From Pseudomonadota bacterium (GTDB lineage Bacteria; Pseudomonadota; Gammaproteobacteria; Steroidobacterales; Steroidobacteraceae), in assembly GCA_021805275.1 (NCBI GenBank), contig JAJZFQ010000035.1, forward strand, positions 1 through 7,593: 7,593 nt of DNA, in the 5' to 3' direction. Below, piece after piece: positions 1-4,811 of the stretch (position 1 is the stretch's first letter; each line of letters opens with the position of its first letter). Below the pieces are notes generated by a model. It made no database searches. It had not been told where the DNA came from and was given only the letters and a program-made list of their open reading frames with translations. The position numbers were made by a program, and so were the translations under genes.

Positions 1-227
1 TCTACCCCGCCGAGATCCTCGTCCACATCCGGAAAGGGTTCTTCGATGGGCTCCAGGGTGGCGAGTCGGGCGAGCAGACGACCCTTGCGCACCGGCTCGA
101 TCACCAAGCGATCCCCCTCCTTGCGCACGATGGCCTCATCCGCTTCGAGTTCGAATTCTCTGGGGATACGCAAAGCCTGGTTCCGTCCATTGCGGAACAG
201 TCTGACATGGCGTTCTGAGTCAGGCAT
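1..227 (-). CDS. vapB: VapB/VagC-type antitoxin, AbrB/SpoVT DNA-binding domain (3' end cut by window edge)
   Basis: Antitoxin of a type II VapBC pair: it should bind and silence a PIN-domain RNase toxin and, as a dimer, repress its own operon. The 75 visible residues start at ATG 227-225 (MPDSERHVRLFRNGRNQALR). Residues 8-45 form a swapped-hairpin AbrB/SpoVT fold: VRLFRNGRNQALRIPREF, then an acidic stretch and a closing GDRLVIEPV strand. Residues 59-72 are acidic (EPIEEPFPDVDEDL), as expected of the C-terminal part that wraps the toxin. Family members run about 75-85 residues, so only a few residues are missing. The start is supported by GGGTGA about 5 nt upstream and by the promoter just beyond it. 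The toxin gene vapC would lie just left of the window, which I cannot see. The family call is firm; the vapB symbol assumes a PIN partner. Confidence 0.88.
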   Translation of the reverse strand, partial: MPDSERHVRLFRNGRNQALRIPREFELEADEAIVRKEGDRLVIEPVRKGRLLARLATLEPIEEPFPDVDEDLGGV

Positions 228-234
228 TCGGATC

Positions 235-246
235 ACCCGCGCGGGT
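235..246. repeat. 12-bp perfect palindrome ACCCGCGCGGGT over the antitoxin ribosome-binding site
   Basis: This palindrome is centred 13 bp from the nearer GCATATGC copy, so three palindromes follow each other at roughly helical spacing. It has a different sequence from them. Its minus-strand right arm supplies the GGGT of the antitoxin Shine-Dalgarno GGGTGA. In RNA it could form only a 4-bp stem. It may be chance in GC-rich DNA. Confidence 0.4.
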
Positions 247-248
247 AT

Positions 249-270
249 GGCATATGCCAAAGCATATGCC
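249..270. promoter_or_regulatory. Probable antitoxin operator: two GCATATGC palindromes
   Basis: Two perfect 8-bp palindromes GCATATGC lie at 250-257 and 262-269, with centres 12 bp apart, about one helical turn. The whole 22 bp also forms a 9+9 inverted repeat around CAAA. The right-hand copy contains the antitoxin -10 hexamer and the left-hand copy sits about at the transcription start. Known VapB proteins bind paired palindromes over their own promoters, so this is very likely the autoregulatory site. The assignment to this antitoxin is inference from position. Confidence 0.65.
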
Positions 271-289
271 TTTGGGTGGGCGCCGTCAA
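261..289 (-). promoter_or_regulatory. Predicted sigma70-type promoter of the antitoxin gene
   Basis: Read on the minus strand, TTGACG (289-284) is followed by a 17-bp spacer and TATGCT (266-261). The -35 matches five of six consensus bases and the spacing is ideal. Transcription would start near 254-256, giving a leader of about 28 nt before the antitoxin ATG at 227. The -10 overlaps a palindrome, which fits repression by the antitoxin or the toxin-antitoxin complex. This is predicted from sequence only. Confidence 0.6.
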
Positions 290-620
290 TCTCTCGATTC
301 GATGCGGGTCGGTATCGTGACACCGGTCGTGCCATTCGATCGGTCATCATTCCGAGTACTCGGCTCTAATACGCAGGAATTACGCACGAGAATCGGAAAT
401 CATCTTGATTCCATGCTGATTGTGGCGGCCACCCTCTCCGCCAGTTCTGTCCCGCCCTGTCGAGCGGGCGCGACAGAGTCGGAAAAATCAAGCAGTTGAG
501 CTATTACCTGTCCCCCTTCGTCCTCGGTTTCTCGACCGAGTCGGGTGGCATTGCAGCCACCGGTCAATTGCCAGCAAGCAAGAAGGTCGCGATAACCTAT
601 GTCATCTCAACCTCCCGCCG
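290..620. other. No intact gene; probable degenerate intergenic DNA
   Basis: I find no reading frame here that resembles a known family on either strand. A minus-strand open stretch ends around 400 after residues like TELAERVAATISMESR, but I cannot place it. There is a small hairpin-type inverted repeat CTGTCG/CGACAG at 457-462 and 471-476. The stretch lies between the antitoxin promoter and an IS3-family transposase fragment, so part of it may be old insertion-sequence DNA, but no terminal inverted repeat could be identified. Confidence 0.4.
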
Positions 621-848
621 TCATGGCGCACTGATGTCCGCCACCCAGAGCCGATCCGGGCCTGCGGCACAGAAGCGCCGCTCGAGCAGATCGATGGCTC
701 TGGAAGCCTTTGGATCAGGCGTGGTGGTGATTACGAGGCGACGCAACGTCACCCCGCGCAACCCCGCCGAACGCATCAGCCGGGCGAGGCGCTTGCGCCC
801 GATGGGAACACCGTCCAGGCAATGGAGCCTCCGCAGGCACGGATCGCA
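621..848 (-). pseudogene. IS3-family transposase (OrfB) fragment
   Basis: Remnant of the DDE transposase that moves IS3-family elements. A 75-codon open stretch ends in TGA at 623-621. Its last 57 or so residues match the conserved start of IS3 OrfB proteins: GRKRLARLMRSAGLRGVT (the HTH_21 region), then about a dozen residues, DLLERRFCAAGPDRLWVADI. The final Asp in WVADI is the first catalytic residue of the DDE triad. The open frame stops four codons later, so the second Asp, the Glu and the rest of the integrase core are gone. Upstream (849 onward) the same frame is interrupted by a stop and no longer resembles the family. A complete OrfB is about 270-300 residues, so this is an inactive piece. 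No matching OrfA or terminal repeats are visible. The family is recognised with good confidence; the subgroup is not. Confidence 0.75.
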
Positions 849-1131
849 AGTCCAGGACGGTTGATATCGACCTCGGAAGAATTGTTCGACGAGCCTTCAC
901 AGGCAGACAGGCGCCTCGATCACCGGGTTTTCCATCAGCCTGTTGATGGTTCGTGCAATCCCCGGGGTAGGGCGAATTCGCCAATCAATACCTCGCTCAG
1001 GATTGTCCTAGGCCGCGGTCCCGGTCGGTGCGGCGCGCACCCGAGCGCTGGCGTGCCTTGGTGCGAGGAACGCCCCCACGCATCTGCCCGCTCGCAGCCT
1101 TCTCGATGATTCTCAGCGCTCGAGCGAGCGG
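849..1131. other. Unassigned stretch between two gene relics
   Basis: Nothing recognisable is seen. The frame of the IS3 fragment continues on the minus strand through one stop into residues such as RTINRLMENPVIEAPVCL, which I cannot assign. Plus-strand open frames here are Arg/Pro/Ser-rich and look like GC-driven chance frames. Confidence 0.4.
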
Positions 1132-1281
1132 GATTGCGCTCTGGCCGGTCAACCACGGATTTTCGATGCCGAACGGTCTGTCGATGGGCCGATTGTAGGT
1201 GTGTCGCGCGCGCGCGTTCATTTCGACCTTAAGGCAGATGCGTACATCAGCAGGCTCGCCTTCCGCCTCGAGGCGAATGCG
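1132..1281 (-). pseudogene. Fragment resembling AbiEii/DUF1814 nucleotidyltransferase (toxin family)
   Basis: AbiEii-type proteins are nucleotidyltransferase toxins of the AbiE (type IV) toxin-antitoxin and phage-exclusion systems. About 50 residues here read RIRLEAEGEPADVRICLKVE, then MNARARH, and later PFGIENPWLTGQSAI. This matches, in order, the family pattern of a strand-rich segment, LKxEiNxRExF, and (F)xVxxPWftGxAxI. After that point family members continue with a LGTKLRALYQRxKGRDLFDL block; here the frame runs into unrelated residues, and neither other minus frame restores it. The N-terminal GSxxD catalytic motif is also absent. No AbiEi antitoxin is seen nearby. I read it as a relic. 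The match is by memory of the family pattern, so it is moderate rather than certain. Confidence 0.5.
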
Positions 1282-1491
1282 ACGTCTGTTTAGACAACGG
1301 GCCCGGATCGGTCTATGCGCCGCCACGCTTCCGAGACGGCACGGCCGGGGCGGATCTGGACGGTGATTGGCGCGGCGGTACCCTTGCGGCATTGCGCTTC
1401 AACCAATAGGCCATCGCAGGGGAGGGAGCAGGAGAGGACTGCAGACGGTAAGATGACCGCCTGGCCCCGCGGACCTGGGGTTCTCGCATCG

Positions 1492-2139
1492 ATGACGACC
1501 ATGCTGCAAAATGATAATCGTTCGCGATTCGACGCCATCGCCGCGCAATGGGACGAGTCGCCGATGCGTGCCAACATGGCCAAGACCATCGCCGCTGCCA
1601 TCGTTGCCGCAGTGCCGCTTGCGCCGCACTGGCGCGCCCTGGAGTATGGCTGCGGGACGGGACTGGTGGGACTGCGGTTGCTGCCGCACGTGGGACATCT
1701 GCTCGAGACCGATCTGTCGCCCGGCATGCTTGCCGTGCTCGGCGAAAAGGCTGCGGCGGCGGGATTGAAGAATATTGCAACGCAGGTTCTCGACCTGACG
1801 AGCACACCGCCGCCGGCGCAGCGATTCGATCTGATCTTCAGCAGCATGGCGCTGCACCACATCCCGGATGTCGCGGCGCTGCTGCGTGCGTTTCACGCCA
1901 TGCTGGTTCCGGGCGGATGGGTGGCGCTGGCGGACCTGGATGCCGAAGACGGAAGCTTCCATACGCCCGATGTCCTCGGCGTGGCACATCACGGGTTCGC
2001 GCGCCAGGTCGTGGAGGAGTGGCTGCGGGCCGCCGGATTCAGTTCCATCGGCTTTCGCACCGCGCACACCGTCGAGCGAGAGCGCGACGGGGCACAGCGC
2101 CGCTACCCCATCTTTCTCGCAACGGCCTGCCGCACATAG
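1492..2139 (+). CDS. Class I SAM-dependent methyltransferase
   Basis: Predicted soluble enzyme that transfers a methyl group from S-adenosylmethionine to an unknown small molecule. From ATG 1492 it is 215 residues. It opens with RFDAIAAQWDESPMR (12-26), typical of this subfamily. Motif I is LEYGCGTGL at 50-58, the acidic residues after strand 2 are E72/D74 (LLETDLSPGML), D101 in VLDL would contact adenine, and RFDLIFSSMALHHIPD (111-126) is motif IV with the following HHI signature. Later come LVPGGWVALADLDAEDGSF and the C-terminal FRT..ERERDG..RRYPIFL strands. Upstream in-frame ATG 1453 and the frame open from 1315 add residues unlike the family; ATG 1501 is also possible. No strong Shine-Dalgarno marks 1492. 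It is not UbiG or UbiE, so a link to the ubiM downstream is not supported. Fold certain, substrate unknown. Confidence 0.88.
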   Translation: MTTMLQNDNRSRFDAIAAQWDESPMRANMAKTIAAAIVAAVPLAPHWRALEYGCGTGLVGLRLLPHVGHLLETDLSPGMLAVLGEKAAAAGLKNIATQVLDLTSTPPPAQRFDLIFSSMALHHIPDVAALLRAFHAMLVPGGWVALADLDAEDGSFHTPDVLGVAHHGFARQVVEEWLRAAGFSSIGFRTAHTVERERDGAQRRYPIFLATACRT

Positions 2140-2471
2140 TCCTCGGCGATTGCGGTTCTGGCACCGCCGTGGCGGTTGAGGGTCTGCGGAAGGAGGCTTG
2201 CCGTCGTAGCCGGGAGGTGCACAGTCACAGGTGGCAGCCCCGGCGGTGACTGGCGCGCAGCGGCGATCCAGGCGGACTGATTCCGCTCAGCCGCCGATTG
2301 AGTGGCCGCTGTCTGATCTGGTCGCATTCGAGGATCTGGGGCGCTGCGGCCCCACCGCCGCACCTGTCGATAGGCATCGTTGCTTGGTGGCCCTCGAGCG
2401 GCGTGAGCCAATGGATTGACAAATCGCAGTTTTCACCGCAGTTGCCACCGACGCTGCGGACTCTGCACTGT

Positions 2472-2510
2472 CTCCGGCGAGTATCCTGCCGCCTCGGCGG
2501 CGCGCCGGAG
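2472..2510. repeat. Nested inverted repeat upstream of ubiM (possible leader hairpin)
   Basis: An outer perfect 8-bp stem CTCCGGCG (2472-2479) pairs with CGCCGGAG (2503-2510). Inside it GCCGCC (2488-2493) pairs with GGCGGC (2496-2501), most likely as a 5-bp stem with a CTCG tetraloop. It ends 42 nt before the ubiM ATG and is not followed by a T-run, so it is not an ordinary intrinsic terminator. It may structure the ubiM leader RNA or bind a protein; function is unknown. Confidence 0.5.
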
Positions 2511-2546
2511 CGGGCGGCTCGCTCGGCGGGGTCTTGCCTCAGCGAC

Positions 2547-2552
2547 GAGGAG
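2547..2552 (+). promoter_or_regulatory. Shine-Dalgarno GAGGAG that bears on the ubiM start
   Basis: GAGGAG abuts ATG 2553 with no spacer, which is poor for that codon, but lies 6 nt from the in-frame GTG at 2559, which is ideal. A third in-frame candidate, GTG 2571, gives MQCDVLIIGAG, closest in length to typical family N-termini. The true start is therefore uncertain by six codons; the product is unaffected. Confidence 0.5.
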
Positions 2553-3773
2553 ATGCAGGTGGGCGATCTGGTGCAATGCGACGTTCTGATCATCGGTGCG
2601 GGTCCTGCGGGGCTGGGCTTTGCCGCCGCGCTGCGCGGTTGCGGGCTCACGGTGACGGTGCTCGAACGGCAGCCGGAGGCGGCGCTGGCCGAGGCGCGCT
2701 ACGATGGCCGCGAGATCGCGCTCACGTGGCGGTCGGTGCGTATTCTGCGAGAGCTCGGCGCCTGGCAGCGGCTGCCCGCGGAGGAACTGCATGCCATCCG
2801 CTGCGCACGGGTGCTGAATGGGCACAGTGGCCGGGGAATGGATATCTGTCCGACCGCCGATGCGTCCGAGCGGACCGTGGGGCCCCATGCCGGTGCGCTC
2901 GGGATCCTGGTGTCCAATCACCTGCTCCGTCGGGCGCTGTATCAGACGGTCCGGGCGGAGGCGTCCATCGAGTTGCGCGCCGACAGTGCGGTGAGCAGCG
3001 TGCGGACCGATGCGCGCTGCGCCACCGTGACGCTGCAGGACGGGCAGGTGCTGCGCGCCAAGCTGCTCGTTGCAGCCGACAGTCGATTCTCGGCGACGCG
3101 ACGGGCCGTCGGGATTGCGGCACGGCATCTGGACTTCGGCAAGACCATGATGGTGTGCCGCATGCGCCACGCGCTGTCAAACGAACGCATCGCCTGGGAG
3201 TGGTTCGGTCACCACCAGACGCTTGCGATTTTGCCGCTCGGCGAGCATCAATCCTCGCTGGTCCTCACCCTGGCGCATGCCGAGATCGAGCGGCTGCAGG
3301 CGCTGGAGGAGAGCGCGTTCGAGCGGCAGATGCGCGAGCGCTCCGGCGGTCGCCTGGGCGAACTGACGCTCGTGAGCGACCGGTTTGCCTATCCGCTCGT
3401 CGCCGTGTACCCGGACCGTTTCGTAGCCACCCGCTTCGCCACCATTGGCGATGCGGCGGTGGGCATGCACCCGGTGACCGCGCATGGAATGAATCTGGGC
3501 CTCGTGGGGCAGGAGACGCTCGCGCGGCTGATCCGACGGCAGAGCACGCGGCGGGGGCGGGGCGACCCGGGCGCTCAAGCGGTGCTGCGCCCCTTCGATG
3601 CGGCACATCGTCATGCGACGCGACCGCTGTATCTCGCCACCAATGCCATCGTGCGGCTCTACACCGACGAGTCGCTGCCGGCACGACTGGCGAGGCGTAC
3701 GCTGCTGCAGATTGCCCGCCGCATGCCACCGGTGAGCGCGCAGCTGTCGCGCGTGCTGATGCAGACTGGCTGA
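2553..3773 (+). CDS. ubiM: UbiM-type FAD-dependent ubiquinone-biosynthesis hydroxylase
   Basis: Flavin monooxygenase of the UbiH/UbiF/VisC/COQ6 family that hydroxylates the benzoquinol ring during ubiquinone synthesis, probably at the inner membrane surface. It is 406 residues, the usual length. Numbered from ATG 2553: the Rossmann FAD motif CDVLIIGAGPAGL has GxGxxG at 15-20 with E38 (VLERQ) for the ribose; DGREIALT at 51-58; the middle strand with LLVAADSRFSATRR at 171-184, the DG-type motif in its UbiM form; and the second FAD motif IGDAAVGMHPVTAHGMNLGL from 298. The C-terminal YLATNAIVRLYTDE with AHRHATRP just before it is characteristic of UbiM rather than UbiH, UbiF or UbiI. From the literature, UbiM proteins can act at one or several ring positions, so the position here cannot be given. 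It stands alone, 25 bp from a convergent pseudogene. Start codon options are discussed at 2547-2552. Confidence 0.86.
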   Translation: MQVGDLVQCDVLIIGAGPAGLGFAAALRGCGLTVTVLERQPEAALAEARYDGREIALTWRSVRILRELGAWQRLPAEELHAIRCARVLNGHSGRGMDICPTADASERTVGPHAGALGILVSNHLLRRALYQTVRAEASIELRADSAVSSVRTDARCATVTLQDGQVLRAKLLVAADSRFSATRRAVGIAARHLDFGKTMMVCRMRHALSNERIAWEWFGHHQTLAILPLGEHQSSLVLTLAHAEIERLQALEESAFERQMRERSGGRLGELTLVSDRFAYPLVAVYPDRFVATRFATIGDAAVGMHPVTAHGMNLGLVGQETLARLIRRQSTRRGRGDPGAQAVLRPFDAAHRHATRPLYLATNAIVRLYTDESLPARLARRTLLQIARRMPPVSAQLSRVLMQTG

Positions 3774-3798
3774 GCCACGCGCTCGGGTCGGGAAGCGC

Positions 3799-4053
3799 TC
3801 AGGGACGCCGACCGTGGTACTGGGCCAAGTGTGACCGTTGCAAGCCGTTGCGGGCACCGAGCGTCGCGCCGATGCTGCGCACGGTCTCGTCCTGCAGGAG
3901 CAGGCGCAGCGCCTCGAATTCGCGCACCGTCAGCGCGTCGAGCTCCGAACGGCCTGGTTGTTCCGTGGCACTCGCGTAGGACTCGCCTCGCCGATAGCCC
4001 TGGCGAGCGATGGCGTGGTCGTCAACGCGCAGGACGCTGATACCGGCGGTCAC
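3799..4053 (-). pseudogene. NarL/GacA-type response regulator, internally deleted
   Basis: Remnant of a two-component transcription factor. From GTG 4053 the frame encodes 84 residues where a complete protein has about 210. Residues 1-22 are the start of a receiver domain (GISVLRVDDHAIARQGYRR) with the acidic pair D11-D12. The frame then passes directly to a linker and a LuxR-type helix-turn-helix, LTVREFEALRLLLQ...VRSIGATLG. Roughly 110-125 residues are missing, including the phosphorylated Asp and the conserved Thr and Lys. The recognition helix is also damaged: where SPKTVxNHLxxIxxKLG is expected it reads ARNGLQRSHLAQYHGRRP and stops. Its start overlaps the stop of the kinase remnant upstream (GTGA, 4053-4050), the usual coupling of such pairs. 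It ends 25 bp from ubiM, convergently. It cannot work as a phosphorylated regulator. Confidence 0.75.
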
Positions 4054-4378
4054 GTTCGCTCTCCAGGTGGTGCGTGAGCCGGAATGCGGGCCATCAGCTG
4101 AAACCCGCCTGCGGGCGGGTTACTCGCGGTCAGCTGGCTGCGTTGCGCGGTGAGTCCCTCGCGCATGCCGATGAGGCCAAGACTGCTCGCAGGTTGCGGC
4201 GGCTGCGCGCCGCTTCCGTCATCCGTGAGGTTGCATCGAGCCGGTAGCGCTCGTAGGGCGCGGTCAGGCGGCGTAGTGTTTCGGTGACGTTGAGCCGTCC
4301 GCGCAGCACCGATGCGGCGAGGGTGAGGACCCCGACGGCGATGCCCTCACGCCACTTGACCTTATGGCTGACCCGAGC
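4050..4378 (-). pseudogene. Sensor histidine kinase, frameshifted ATPase-domain remnant
   Basis: C-terminal end of the kinase that presumably partnered the response regulator fragment next to it. The last 60 codons, ending in TGA at 4052-4050, contain LTDDGSG (G1 box, 4229 downward), SSLGLIGMREGL (G2 box) and GGFQLMARIPA, the closing strand of a HATPase_c domain. Upstream this frame is broken by stops, but another minus frame (open from about 4390 to 4130) gives WREGIAVGVLTLAAS, then ETLRRLTAPYERYRLDA, which lines up with the N-box helix and the strand leading into DDG. A shift near 4228-4236 would join them. The N-box Glu and Asn (EALTNAxRH in the family) are not seen, and no HisKA_3 domain or sensor region remains. 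The DDG part is firm; the upstream part is inference. Confidence 0.6.
4102..4121 (-). terminator. Terminator-like hairpin AACCCGCC-4nt-GGCGGGTT
   Basis: A perfect 8-bp stem with a 4-nt loop, followed on the minus strand by TTTC (two of these Ts belong to the stem) and on the plus strand by TTA. The shape is that of common proteobacterial intrinsic terminators, but the U-tract is very short. It falls inside the kinase remnant, where it spells NPPAGG, so it may be only a coding coincidence or may have arisen after the gene died. It is flanked by CAGCTG at 4095-4100 and 4131-4136. Confidence 0.3.
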
Positions 4379-4811
4379 GATGCACGCCGGTCGCGGAGCG
4401 CGGCGGCTCCTCGGCGCCAGGGTGCGGTGGGGGCCACCGGAGCGCCTCAGGCATCGGCAACTTGAGCGCAGGACGCGGATATCCCTGTGTCCTCGATCGG
4501 CATGGCAGCTGTCGTCGGGCCGGCTCGGTCCCGATGATCGAGCCTACCTCGGCAGGCCTGCCGGCGCGGACCGGCCGGACAGTTTGGGCGCCCGTGCACT
4601 GTTCCGTTTCCGCATCGCCATGGCCGTCCGATGGCTTGACCGGGCAATCGAGAGAAACTCCCTTGCGCCAGCAGCCCGCCACCGGTCACGATGCACGGGG
4701 GCGAGTCCAGCGGGTCGGATCGGGGGCGCGGTGAGGCGTCCTGGCGATCGACGGGCAATAAGCGGGGGTGTGGTGAGTCGTAGTCGTCGAGCGGACGGCC
4801 GAGGGGTCAGT
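4379..4811. other. Gene-free stretch upstream of the TonB-dependent receptor
   Basis: No protein family, RNA gene or convincing promoter is seen. The receptor's frame is open from 4284, but its translation here is Arg/Pro-rich with no homology and partly antisense to the kinase remnant, so it is not taken as coding. The stretch should hold the receptor promoter; no -35/-10 pair stood out. There is no obvious Fur-box-like A/T-rich palindrome. Confidence 0.45.
4801..4806 (+). promoter_or_regulatory. Shine-Dalgarno GAGGGG for the TonB-dependent receptor
   Basis: GAGGGG lies 5 nt before ATG 4812. This decides the start chosen here. In-frame GTGs at 4770 and 4773 would add an Arg-rich n-region (SRSRR) in front of the hydrophobic segment, making a more orthodox signal peptide, but they have only a G-run in close contact as a binding site. 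Confidence 0.55.

Larger units (their letters stand above)
2140..2552. other. 413-bp gap between methyltransferase and ubiM; no gene supported
   Basis: Open frames on both strands cross this gap but none resembles a family or has a credible start signal. Visible structure: a small hairpin GGGGC/GCCCC at 2338-2342 and 2349-2353; a consensus TTGACA at 2416-2421 with no acceptable -10 at 16-18 bp; an imperfect 12-bp tandem repeat CGCAGTTTTCAC/CGCAGTTGCCAC (2425-2448, 10 of 12 identical); and a nested inverted repeat at 2472-2510 described separately. No T-tract terminator follows the methyltransferase. Confidence 0.5.

Noticed and set aside
420..1109. 229-codon plus-strand open frame (and the overlapping 496-864 frame)
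   Set aside because: Composition is Arg/Pro/Ser-rich with no family resemblance, and it runs antisense to the IS3-family transposase fragment, which has clear homology on the minus strand.
1315..1491. N-terminal extension of the methyltransferase by 59 codons
   Set aside because: Family members begin close to the RFDAIAAQWD segment; the extra residues look like translated intergenic DNA.
2163..2176. ACCGCC/GGCGGT inverted repeat after the methyltransferase as a terminator
   Set aside because: Only a 5-6 bp stem with a minimal loop and no T-run after it.
2416..2444. Consensus TTGACA as a ubiM promoter
   Set aside because: At 16-18 bp downstream there is only CAGTTG or similar, with too few matches to a -10 to call a promoter.
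2225..2650. Minus-strand 141-codon open frame and plus-strand 62-codon frame in the ubiM upstream gap
   Set aside because: No recognisable family, no good start signal, and the minus frame overlaps the FAD-binding start of ubiM.
4284..4811. N-terminal extension of the receptor frame by 176 codons
   Set aside because: The extra residues are Arg/Pro-rich without homology, precede the signal peptide, and overlap the antisense kinase remnant.
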